A stretch of 37,464 nt of DNA from Pseudomonas sp. KBW05. GTDB lineage: Bacteria > Pseudomonadota > Gammaproteobacteria > Pseudomonadales > Pseudomonadaceae. The translations under genes and the position numbers were made by a program. Every line of letters starts with the position of its first letter. Position 1 is the stretch's first letter. The notes beneath the pieces are model-generated. The model ran no database searches. It was not told where the DNA came from and was given only the letters and a program-made list of their open reading frames with translations. Shown here piece after piece: positions 16,549 through 23,612 of the stretch. The stretch lies in NCBI RefSeq assembly GCF_003852405.1, contig NZ_QAJM01000005.1:1-37464 (forward strand). Direction: 5' to 3'.

Positions 16549-17271
16549 TCAAAGCGTAAGCGCTACATCCAGGCCTTCGGGGGCCGCGTACTCGGACATC
16601 CGCCGACGGGACAGTTCGAGGTGGGCCTTCACGATTTCCCCGGCCAAGACCGGATCGTGGTGTTCGATTGCGCTGATCATGTCGTCATGCTGCTGGGCGG
16701 CCACTTCCAGGTCTTCCTGCATGTCCACCGTGGTCGGGTGGCGGTAGAAGATCTTGCCCAGACGGGCGTGGTCGATCAGCAAGCGCTGCAAGCTCGGCAT
16801 CAGGTAGGCGTTGTGGGCCATCTTGCCGATTTGCAGGTGGAACTCGTCGTTGTACAACACCCGGTTCTCAACATCCTTTTCCTCGATGGCGGTGCGGAAC
16901 AGCGCCTGGATGCGCTTCAGTTCCACCACTTCGGCCGGGGTTGCGTGGGAACAGGCCAGTTGCGTCGTCGCGATGTAAATCAGCGGCGCCGCGAGAAAAA
17001 AACTGCGCAGCGACTGGTAACTCATCGCCGAGACCCGCGCGGCACGGTTGGCTTCCAGGTCGATGTACCCTTCCGCCGCCATTTGCCGCATCAGCTCACG
17101 CACCGGTGGGCGCGACAAACCGAACTCATCACACAGCGCCAACTCGTCCACTACGGCACCCGGTGCCAGTTCCATGCTGAGGATGCGGCGGCGCAGCGCC
17201 TCACCCAATACCGCCTTGCGGTCAATGCTGGGCTCGACCGGCGCCGGCGTAGTGAGTTCTTTGGTAGCCAT
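16549..17271 (-). CDS. GntR-family transcriptional regulator, FCD subfamily
   Basis: A 240-residue regulator. The N-terminal winged helix-turn-helix (about residues 20-85) includes 'LRRRILSMELAPGAVVDELALCDEFGLSRPPVRELMRQMAAEGYI', a textbook GntR pattern. The C-terminal all-helical FCD ligand domain (about 90-225) has the metal/ligand residues in NDEFHLQIGKMAHN and HDDMISAIEHHD. FCD regulators usually repress catabolic operons until an organic-acid or amino-acid intermediate binds. It is directly upstream of, and co-oriented with, the oxidase-permease-lyase-dehydrogenase genes, which it most likely controls. Inverted repeats in its own leader suggest autoregulation. Confidence 0.92.
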   Translation of the reverse strand: MATKELTTPAPVEPSIDRKAVLGEALRRRILSMELAPGAVVDELALCDEFGLSRPPVRELMRQMAAEGYIDLEANRAARVSAMSYQSLRSFFLAAPLIYIATTQLACSHATPAEVVELKRIQALFRTAIEEKDVENRVLYNDEFHLQIGKMAHNAYLMPSLQRLLIDHARLGKIFYRHPTTVDMQEDLEVAAQQHDDMISAIEHHDPVLAGEIVKAHLELSRRRMSEYAAPEGLDVALTL

Positions 17272-17287
17272 GGTGAAACCTTCCTAA

Positions 17288-17368
17288 GTAGTAAGTGCAC
17301 ACGGTCTACTACCTGTATTCGCACTATAAAACAACAAAATACTTTGTGTCTACAATTAAAATACACAA
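17288..17368. promoter_or_regulatory. Leader of the GntR gene with two inverted repeats
   Basis: Within the A/T-rich gap upstream of the GntR gene are GTAGTA (17288-17293) paired with TACTAC (17307-17312), and TTGTGT (17344-17349) paired with ACACAA (17363-17368). Both are candidate operators for the GntR protein or for the GlxA-type regulator. They do not share an obvious core with the dyad at 16489, so assignment is open. Confidence 0.35.
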
Positions 17369-17410
17369 TATAAACATCAAGCAAAGCCCTGTTCCTGCGG
17401 GGCCATACGG

Positions 17411-18394
17411 CTATTTGACCAGGCGAATTTCCTTGGACGGACGATGCCCGAAATAGGCGCTGTAGCACTTGCTGAAATGGCTGGGCGAGACAAACCCACA
17501 GGCCACCGAGACCTCGACGATGGTCAGCGAGGTGTGCTGCAACAAGCGCCGCGCCTCGGTGATGCGCAGGTCCATGTAGTAGCGCTGCGGCGAGGTGCCC
17601 AATTGCTCCTTGAACAGCCGCTCGATCTGCCGTCGTGAGCGGCCGGCATACAGGCACAGGTCCTCCATTTGCAGCGGCTCTTCAAGGTTCACGTCCATCA
17701 GGTTGATCACCTCGCGCAACGGCCCGCTGACCGACACGCTTAACAGCGGCTTGGCCCGCCGAAAACGCGAGGCCTCGAACGCGAGGATGTCCTCGATGCC
17801 ATCGGTGAGGGTCTTGCCGTGCAGGCTGCGGATCCACTCCAGCGCCATATAGAAGGCGCCAGTCGGACTCGATGCCGTGAGGCGATTGCGGTCCACCACA
17901 TAGGCTTCACTGGTGACATGACTGAGCCGCGCAATCTCCGCCAACGCCGGGCGGTGCTCGGGATGAATCGCACAGCGATAGCCCTCCAACACCCCGGCCC
18001 GGCCGAGAAACCAGGCGCCGTTCCAGATGCCCGCCAAGGCCACGCCCTGCTCCGCCGCTGCGCCCAGCAACAGGCTCAGCTCATCGTTGTAGCGCAGCGG
18101 CGTGCGGTAGCCGCCGCAGATCACCAGCACGTCGAGTTGCAGCACCGCGTCCAGGCTCAGGCGCGCATCGGGCCGGATCACCAGGCCGAGGTCGCTGACC
18201 ACTTCATCAAACGCCAGGCCAAAGGTTTGCGTGGCAAACGACTCCGGCCGGATCAGGTTGGCGGTGACAATCGTGTCCAGCGCCTGGGTAAAGGCCGGCA
18301 GCGAAAAATGCTCCAGCAGCACAAAACCCGCCCGCGCCTTGCGCACCTCCTGGCCTTGATGATCGTTGAGATAACGCAGGTTCTTGCACTGCAT
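17411..18394 (-). CDS. GlxA-family AraC-type regulator with DJ-1/PfpI-like sensor domain
   Basis: A 327-residue regulator from ATG 18394. The open frame extends to 18511 into the preceding permease, but that extension overlaps its 3' end. Residues about 15-195 form a DJ-1/GATase1-like domain (LDVLVICGGYRT; AGIWNGAWFLGRAGVLEGYR). At the site where enzymes of this fold carry a nucleophilic Cys there is Trp-Asn (GIWNGA), so it should bind a ligand rather than catalyse. The C-terminal third has two helix-turn-helix motifs of the AraC family (MEDLCLYAGRSRRQIERLFKEQLG and IVEVSVACGFVSPSHFSKCY). Pseudomonas relatives (GbdR, CdhR, SouR types) respond to glycine betaine, carnitine or sarcosine. Its place behind a quaternary-amine ABC importer makes such a ligand plausible. 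Confidence 0.88.
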   Translation of the reverse strand: MQCKNLRYLNDHQGQEVRKARAGFVLLEHFSLPAFTQALDTIVTANLIRPESFATQTFGLAFDEVVSDLGLVIRPDARLSLDAVLQLDVLVICGGYRTPLRYNDELSLLLGAAAEQGVALAGIWNGAWFLGRAGVLEGYRCAIHPEHRPALAEIARLSHVTSEAYVVDRNRLTASSPTGAFYMALEWIRSLHGKTLTDGIEDILAFEASRFRRAKPLLSVSVSGPLREVINLMDVNLEEPLQMEDLCLYAGRSRRQIERLFKEQLGTSPQRYYMDLRITEARRLLQHTSLTIVEVSVACGFVSPSHFSKCYSAYFGHRPSKEIRLVK

Positions 18395-18425
18395 GACATC
18401 GCTGAATTGGCGTCGCGCTACCACT

Positions 18426-19271
18426 TCACGTCCGCCGTGCCTGGCGCTGCAAGGCGCCGCGTGACAAGCGATCGAGCAACAGCGCCACCGCGACAATCGC
18501 CAGCCCGGCACGCAGGCCCAGGCCCATTTCCATGCGGGTCAGGCCGCGCGTCACTTCGGCGCCCAGGCCGCCCGCGCCGACCAAGCCGGCCAGCACCACC
18601 ATTGCCAGCGACAGCAGGATGCATTGGTTTAGCCCCACCAGCAGCGTCGGCGCCGCCGTGGGTAATTCGATCTTGAACAGGATGTGCCGCGGTGAAGCGC
18701 CCATGGCCTGGCCCAACTCCAGCAAGTCCTTGGGCAATTGTTTGAACGCCAGGGTGGTCAGGCGCAGCATCGGCGGGATGCCATAGACGATGGTGGCGAT
18801 AATCGCCGGTACGCGCCCCAGGCTGAACAGCATCACTGCAGGGATCAAGTACACCCACGGCGGCACGGTTTGCATAATGTTGAGGATCGGCAGCAACGCC
18901 GCATCCACGCGCTTGACCCGCGCCGCCAGGATGCCCAGCGGGAACGCCACGCTGACCGAAATCAGCACCGCCACCGAGACCAGCGCGATGGTCTGCATCG
19001 ACGCCACCCACAGCCCGGCAAACAAACAGAACGCCAACATCAGGCCGGCGAACACGGCCACGCGCCAGTTGGCCAGCACCCACGCCAGCAGCACCACGAT
19101 GGCAATCAACACATAAGCGTGGGGCGCGAGCAGCGCGGTCTCGATGGCGCCGAGGGTGGCTTCGATGATCTTGCTGATCAGCACGAATAAACCGTGCAGG
19201 TTGGCATTCAGCCAATCAATGGCCGGCGCCAGGAAGGCACCGGGGGAGAAGCGAAAGTCCGTCAGGTTCAT
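18426..19271 (-). CDS. ABC permease of a glycine betaine/quaternary amine importer (ProW type), second subunit
   Basis: A 281-residue inner-membrane permease of the OpuAB/ProW class. The binding-protein-dependent transport signature is at 'DLLELGQAMGASPRHILFKIELPTAAPTLLVGLNQ' with the following 'AMVVLAGLVGAGGLGAEVTRGL', diagnostic for this family. It overlaps the previous permease gene by ATGA. A distinct second permease with the same fold lies just upstream, so the channel is probably a heterodimer instead of the ProW homodimer. The GlxA-type regulator starts 31 bases after its stop, consistent with a shared transcript. Confidence 0.92.
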   Translation of the reverse strand: MNLTDFRFSPGAFLAPAIDWLNANLHGLFVLISKIIEATLGAIETALLAPHAYVLIAIVVLLAWVLANWRVAVFAGLMLAFCLFAGLWVASMQTIALVSVAVLISVSVAFPLGILAARVKRVDAALLPILNIMQTVPPWVYLIPAVMLFSLGRVPAIIATIVYGIPPMLRLTTLAFKQLPKDLLELGQAMGASPRHILFKIELPTAAPTLLVGLNQCILLSLAMVVLAGLVGAGGLGAEVTRGLTRMEMGLGLRAGLAIVAVALLLDRLSRGALQRQARRT

Positions 19272-20116
19272 TGGCTGGCTCCGGTGCGCGATTCAGCGGC
19301 GCTTTGGGCGAGGCGGTCGAGGATCATCGTGAGGATGACGATGGCCAGCGCGGCATTGATCGACTTGGCGATATCCAGGGTGCGCACCGCGCCGTAGATG
19401 GCTTCACCCAGCCCGCCGGAACCGACGATCCCGGCGATCACCACCATGCCGAACGCCATCATCAAGCTTTGGTTCACCCCCGCCATGATGCTCGGCATGG
19501 CGAACGGCAAGCGGATCTTGAAGAACATCTGCAGGCCGGTGACGCCGCTGGCATCGCCCAGTTCGACGAACTCCTTGGGCGTCATGCGGATGCCCAGCGA
19601 GGTCAGGCGCAAGGCCGGTGGCACCGCGACAATAAAGGTCGCCAACAACGCCGTCGCCGGGCCGTACCCGAGCAAGGCAATCGCCGGCAACAGGTAGATG
19701 TACGGCGGCAGGGTCTGCACCAGGTCCAGGCACGGGTCGACCACGCGGTCGAACGCCGGCGCCAGCCCGGCCAACACACCCAACGGCACCGCCACCAGCA
19801 GGGCCAACAATGTCGCCGTGAGCACCAGCGCGAGGGTGCTGACGGTCTCGGGCCACAGGCCGATAAAGCTGCACAACAACAAGGCCAGCGCCGACAACAC
19901 GGCAAACCGCAGCCCCACCATGCGCCAGCCCAACAGGCCGATCACCAGGGCGATCACATAGAACGGCGGCGCGGCGATGCACCACAGCACGCCCTTGAAC
20001 ACGCCGTTCAACGCGCTGTTGACGGTTTCGAAGAAGAATTCGCCGTTGTCCTGCAACCACATCAGGCCCGCATCCACGGCAGCGTCGAACTGGGCGGAAA
20101 AATCCGGGGTCGTCAT
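19268..20116 (-). CDS. ABC permease of a glycine betaine/quaternary amine importer (ProW type), first subunit
   Basis: A 282-residue ProW-class permease. N-terminal residues 1-45 are an amphipathic/soluble stretch (WLQDNGEFFFETVNSALNG) as in ProW/OpuAB proteins. Five or more helices follow, with the ATPase-docking loop 'EFVELGDASGVTGLQMFFKIRLPFAMPSIMAGVNQS' and 'GMVVIAGIVGSGGLGEAIYGAV'. The ATG overlaps the ATPase stop codon and its own stop overlaps the next permease start, so three genes are translationally chained. It is clearly paralogous to the gene at 18426 but not a recent copy. Confidence 0.92.
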   Translation of the reverse strand: MTTPDFSAQFDAAVDAGLMWLQDNGEFFFETVNSALNGVFKGVLWCIAAPPFYVIALVIGLLGWRMVGLRFAVLSALALLLCSFIGLWPETVSTLALVLTATLLALLVAVPLGVLAGLAPAFDRVVDPCLDLVQTLPPYIYLLPAIALLGYGPATALLATFIVAVPPALRLTSLGIRMTPKEFVELGDASGVTGLQMFFKIRLPFAMPSIMAGVNQSLMMAFGMVVIAGIVGSGGLGEAIYGAVRTLDIAKSINAALAIVILTMILDRLAQSAAESRTGASQ

Positions 20117-21225
20117 AGCGTGGTCTCCAGCACCGGCGCCACGGCGTGGGCGTCGTTGGGGATGCCTTGCACGCCACGCAGTAGATCCTTGGGCGTGATA
20201 ATGCCGACCACTACGCCGTGCTCGACCACCGCCAGCGGTTCCAGGTCGGCGCCGATGGTCAGGCCGATCAAGGCGTCGATATCGGTGTCGGGCGAGGTCT
20301 GCGGCAACCGCGAAAAATCACACAGCGGGAAGGCCTGGCGATACGCCGCGATGGGCGTCATCACCGAATGGGCCTTGACCAGATGCAAGCGCGAGATGCC
20401 CGCGACGAATTCGGCGACATAGTCGTCGGCCGGGTTCAGCACGATCTCTTCGGCGGTGCCGACCTGGATAATCACCCCATCCTTCATGATGGCGATGCGA
20501 TCACCGATGCGGATCGCCTCTTCCAGGTCGTGGGTGATAAACACGGCGGACTTGCCCAGCTCTTTGGTGAGCTGGCGGAATTCGTCTTGCAACTGGCGAC
20601 GGATCAACGGGTCGAGCGCGCTGAACGGCTCGTCCATCAGGATAATCTCCGGGTCGGCGGTCAACGCCCGCGCCAGGCCGACACGCTGTTGCATGCCGCC
20701 CGAGAGCTCGCTGGGGTAGCGCGCGGCCCAGTCGGTCAGCCCGACCTTGGCCAGCGCACGTTCCGCCACCTTGTAACGCTCGGCCTTGCCGACGCCCTGC
20801 ACTTCCAGGCCGAACGCGGTGTTTTCCAGCACGGTGCGATTGGGCAGCAGCGCCACGCTCTGGAACACCATGCCGATGTTTTTGGCGCGCACGTCGCGCA
20901 GTTGCGCGGGCGACAACGCGGACAAGTCCTGGCCCTTGACCAGCACCTTGCCGGCGCTGGGGGTGATCAATTTGTTGAGCAAGCGGATCAGGGTCGATTT
21001 GCCACTGCCGGACAACCCCATGATGCAAAAGATCTCACCGCGGCGAACCTGCAGGCTCACATCCGACACCCCGACCACGCAGCTGAAATCCTGCAAGACC
21101 TGGGTTTTGCCAAGGCCCTTGTGGACGACTGCGTCCATCGCCGCCTTGGCGTTCTGACCAAAGATTTTCCAGACCGACTGGCAATCCACAAGCACTTCGT
21201 TGGTGTCTATTTTGACCGTTGTCAT
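20113..21225 (-). CDS. ATPase of a glycine betaine/quaternary amine ABC importer with C-terminal CBS region (ProV type)
   Basis: A 370-residue ProV/OpuAA-type ATPase. Walker A GLSGSGKST is at residues 70-78, the signature is LSGGMQQRVGLARAL, Walker B IILMDEPFSALDP, and the H-loop ITHDLEEA. 'VWKIFGQNAKAAM' near the N-terminus is the family's opening. After the ATPase core, residues about 275-365 form a short CBS-like region (LEPLAVVEHGVVVGIITPKDLLRGVQG). In OpuA-class transporters this region senses ionic strength, but here the pair looks shortened, so osmotic gating is uncertain. It lies 90 bases downstream of the binding-protein gene and is coupled to the permeases by overlap. It energises uptake of a betaine-like compound. 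Confidence 0.93.
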   Translation of the reverse strand: MTTVKIDTNEVLVDCQSVWKIFGQNAKAAMDAVVHKGLGKTQVLQDFSCVVGVSDVSLQVRRGEIFCIMGLSGSGKSTLIRLLNKLITPSAGKVLVKGQDLSALSPAQLRDVRAKNIGMVFQSVALLPNRTVLENTAFGLEVQGVGKAERYKVAERALAKVGLTDWAARYPSELSGGMQQRVGLARALTADPEIILMDEPFSALDPLIRRQLQDEFRQLTKELGKSAVFITHDLEEAIRIGDRIAIMKDGVIIQVGTAEEIVLNPADDYVAEFVAGISRLHLVKAHSVMTPIAAYRQAFPLCDFSRLPQTSPDTDIDALIGLTIGADLEPLAVVEHGVVVGIITPKDLLRGVQGIPNDAHAVAPVLETTL

Positions 21226-21314
21226 TGCTAAGCCTATTGAACCAGTCGGGCTGGTTTTTCTAATGGATCAGAACGCGTTGTCCGTACCTGGCAGTGGCAA
21301 AAATGCAGCGAAGG

Positions 21315-22163
21315 TTATTGTTTGATATTGGCCCAGCGCTTCATCAGGTCGGCGTGGTTGTCGGCCCAGCTGGAGACGGCCTGGTCCATGGTCTGGCCAT
21401 CCTTGACGGCGCCGTTGATGGCGGTGATATCGGCCAGGGGCACGTAGACGCTGGCGATCACTTCACGGGCGTGCGGGTACTCACCGGTGAAACCTTTGTG
21501 GCCGATCCAGTAGTAGGCTTGCGGCGGGGCAAAGGAGCCTTTGGGGTCCTTGAGGAACTTGAGGTCGAACTTCTGCGCCATCCACGACGGCTCCCAGATG
21601 GTCACGGCGACCCACTCTTTACGGTCAACGGCGGACTTGAGGGCGGCGGTCATCGCGGCGGTGCTGCCTTCGAGCAGCTGCAGCTTGAAGCCGTAGTCCT
21701 TCACCGCTTTGTTGGCATCGCTCATCAAGCCCGAACCCGGCTCGATGCCGATGATCTTGCCGCTGAACTTGTCCGCGTTGTCGTTAAGTTGTTCCAGCGA
21801 ATCGATGTCGACGTACTTCGGCACGGCGATGGCCTGGTACAGGCCGTAAGAAACCGGCGAGAGTTTTTCCAGGCGATTCTTGTTCTTGTTCCAGTAATCC
21901 TGGGTGGCGTAGTCGGTCTGCGACGCCAGGACCTGCACATCGCCCTTGGTCAACGCGGCATACGCAATACCGACCTCGGAGAACTCGACCACCTTGACGG
22001 TGTAGCCGGCGTTTTCCAGGACCTTCCTGGTAATGCCGGTAATGGGTGTCAGGTCTTCCCAGGACATGGTGCCGACGGTGATGGTTTTTTCTTCGGCCTG
22101 CACCGGAAGCGTCACCAACCCCACTAACGCAACCGCACAAACGGTTTTCCAAAATGTCTTCAT
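21315..22163 (-). CDS. Periplasmic substrate-binding protein for quaternary amines (OpuAC family)
   Basis: A 282-residue binding protein with a Sec signal peptide (cleavage near residue 23, LPVQA|EE) and the OpuAC fold. Family features are 'ITVGTMSWEDLTPITGITRKVLENAGY', the GIEPGSGLM segment and the late TIWEPSWM stretch. Its tryptophans belong to the aromatic cage that binds trimethylammonium groups in this family. Choline, betaine, carnitine or a related N-methylated compound is therefore the likely ligand. It is the first gene of the importer operon; GAGG lies about 6 bases before the ATG. The separate periplasmic protein, rather than a fused one, is as in ProX systems. The exact ligand cannot be read from the sequence. 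Confidence 0.92.
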   Translation of the reverse strand: MKTFWKTVCAVALVGLVTLPVQAEEKTITVGTMSWEDLTPITGITRKVLENAGYTVKVVEFSEVGIAYAALTKGDVQVLASQTDYATQDYWNKNKNRLEKLSPVSYGLYQAIAVPKYVDIDSLEQLNDNADKFSGKIIGIEPGSGLMSDANKAVKDYGFKLQLLEGSTAAMTAALKSAVDRKEWVAVTIWEPSWMAQKFDLKFLKDPKGSFAPPQAYYWIGHKGFTGEYPHAREVIASVYVPLADITAINGAVKDGQTMDQAVSSWADNHADLMKRWANIKQ

Positions 22164-22499
22164 GGCGTGCCTCGATCTACGTTGTAGTTATAGTTTCAAA
22201 CCTCCAGGGATGGAGGTCGGTGTGAGGGGACAACAGGTGAATTCGGCACCGCAAAAGCGGCTGGGTGAAGCCAGACTGGCATGGGCAAAAGGGTCGGTCA
22301 ATAGGATGTATTTTCTCTGTATACATATAGAATTCAGATAAAACACAATTGATATTATATTTTTACGTTTAAATTCAATCGCTTACCCATAGCCATTAAA
22401 AAACCGACAGGTCGCTCTCAGGAAAGTCGTGGGTCGCTTTTGGAATGCTGCCTTGCCGGCAAAAGTGACTGAAGGCGCTGCCCCGGACACATCCCAGGC
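22164..22499 (-). promoter_or_regulatory. Upstream region of the amine-importer operon
   Basis: A gap of over 300 bases with no convincing gene. Near the binding-protein start is a 6-bp stem, ACCTCC (22200-22205) with GGAGGT (22212-22217), which falls in the mRNA leader. Further up, TGTAT occurs at 22307 and again at 22318, where it extends to the palindrome TGTATACA (22318-22325). The 11-base period places both on one face of the helix. TGTATACA resembles cores bound by some FCD-type GntR regulators. The DNA from 22300 to 22380 is strongly A/T-rich, as expected for a promoter. Confidence 0.4.
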
Positions 22500-22500
22500 G

Positions 22501-22533
22501 AAAAAAAGCCACTCGTGTGAGTGGCTGTTTTTT
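22501..22533 (-). terminator. Intrinsic terminator of the AraC-type regulator gene
   Basis: Stem GCCACTC (22508-22514) and GAGTGGC (22519-22525) with a four-base loop. It is flanked by A7 on the left and a T-rich tract on the right, so it can work in both directions. It lies just downstream of the regulator stop codon at 22546. The stem is identical to the terminator at the right end of the window. Confidence 0.85.
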
Positions 22534-22545
22534 GCAGCGGACGGG

Positions 22546-23484
22546 TCAATCGTGACCCGCACCGGCCTTGAAGCTCGACGGGTTGATCCCGAACTGCTTG
22601 CGAAACGCCGTCGCAAAATGGCTGGCATTCGCGTACCCCAGGTCCGATGCCACCCGCATCACCGACGCCTCGCCTTCCATCAGGCGACTGCGCGCCTGGG
22701 CCATGCGTGCTTGCTGGAATACGCCGTACACGCTGTTGGCAAACAACTGGCGAAAGCCCCGCGTCAATTTCGGCTGGCTCATCCCGGCCTCCCGCGCCAG
22801 CGCTGGCAAGCTGGGCGCCTTGCCCAGGTCCGCGAGCAAATACTCGCGGGCGCGCAACAGGCGTTGGCGGTCGAGGGGGCTGAGGCGGCAGGTGCAGGCG
22901 AGGTTGCGCCGGGCTTGGAGGAACAGGCTGACCAACGTGACGCTCTGGCCGTACAACCACAGGCTGCTGCGCGGCTGGGACAGGTCCATGGCGTTGCACA
23001 ACAGGTGCGCGGTGGCGCTCATTTCGCCGCTGCGGTAGCCGTCGAGGAAGCAATGCTCACAGGCCAGCGCACTGCCCAGGGTCGGATCAATCTCCACGTC
23101 CCACTGGGCCAGCAACTGCGGGTTGATCATCACCGTGATGTTGTCGATCTCACCCTGCTGGTGATACAGGCCCTCGCGGCTGCGACCGAAACTGATACTG
23201 CCGGCGCCTTCGTTGATCGCATGACGCGTGTGCCGGCGGCCGTCGTGGAAGCTGCAATGGGCCTTGCCCTTGAGGCGGTGGGTGAAGCTGAAGTGGATGC
23301 GCTCGCTGTCGTCCTGCAACGGCAGCTCCACCGCCTGCGCAAACGTGCTTTGCCAGCGCACGATGTCCAGCCCGCCGTGCAAGGTCACGCGGGTGACCCG
23401 GCACTGATTGCCGGGGCCGAATTCGCCGCGATAGCCGTTGGCAATAATCTGCGAGACCGGCGTGGGCGCCTGAACAGCTGACAT
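22546..23484 (-). CDS. AraC-family regulator of siderophore uptake (PchR/YbtA-like)
   Basis: A 312-residue regulator from ATG 23484 (AGGGAG about 9 bases upstream). The frame remains open to 23565, but that extension runs through the Fur box. The N-terminal half is a cupin-like effector domain (LKGKAHCSFHDGRRHTRHAINEGAGSISFGRS...). The C-terminal AraC domain has 'LPALAREAGMSQPKLTRGFRQLF' and 'VMRVASDLGYANASHFATAFRKQFG'. The shape and setting are those of PchR and YbtA, which bind an iron-loaded siderophore and activate receptor and transport genes. It is divergent from a TonB receptor, with a Fur box and a 33-bp conserved element between them. I infer that it activates the three box-bearing promoters of this locus. 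Confidence 0.9.
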   Translation of the reverse strand: MSAVQAPTPVSQIIANGYRGEFGPGNQCRVTRVTLHGGLDIVRWQSTFAQAVELPLQDDSERIHFSFTHRLKGKAHCSFHDGRRHTRHAINEGAGSISFGRSREGLYHQQGEIDNITVMINPQLLAQWDVEIDPTLGSALACEHCFLDGYRSGEMSATAHLLCNAMDLSQPRSSLWLYGQSVTLVSLFLQARRNLACTCRLSPLDRQRLLRAREYLLADLGKAPSLPALAREAGMSQPKLTRGFRQLFANSVYGVFQQARMAQARSRLMEGEASVMRVASDLGYANASHFATAFRKQFGINPSSFKAGAGHD

Positions 23485-23505
23485 CGTTGAATCTCCCTGC
23501 TGACC

Positions 23506-23538
23506 GGATACGGCTCGAATCAGACCACATCGGGGTAG
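23506..23538 (+). promoter_or_regulatory. Conserved 33-bp AraC-type box, copy A (receptor promoter)
   Basis: One of three equal-length elements in this locus. Invariant bases among the copies are AT at positions 3-4, CGG at 6-8, GAA at 12-14, GAC at 18-20, A at 24 and GGGTAG at 28-33. This copy is 22/33 identical to the one at 32018 and 20/33 to the one at 31961. A -10-like TAGCAT lies 21 bases downstream (23560-23565), placing GGGTAG at about -35, where an activator would touch RNA polymerase. Confidence 0.7.
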
Positions 23539-23544
23539 AGTCGC

Positions 23545-23563
23545 GCAATTGATAATCACTAGC
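23545..23563. promoter_or_regulatory. Fur box between regulator and receptor
   Basis: The stretch around AATTGATAATCACTAGC matches about 14 of 19 positions of the Fur consensus. It overlaps the -10-like TAGCAT of the rightward receptor promoter and also lies upstream of the leftward regulator. Ferric-uptake repression of both genes is expected. Confidence 0.7.
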
Positions 23564-23612
23564 ATTTTGGCTGTTATCGCGACTCCCCAAAATCCTCAGC
23601 CAAGGCCCCATC

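Noticed and set aside
11216-17271. A standard hydroxyproline or putrescine degradation operon
   Set aside because: There is no hydroxyproline epimerase or proline-racemase-like gene, and no gamma-glutamyl-putrescine synthetase or hydrolase. I keep only the analogy and do not assign symbols.
18395-18511. 39-residue N-terminal extension of the GlxA-type regulator
   Set aside because: It overlaps the end of the permease gene, is Arg/Cys-rich and unlike the family. The ATG at 18394 gives the normal length.
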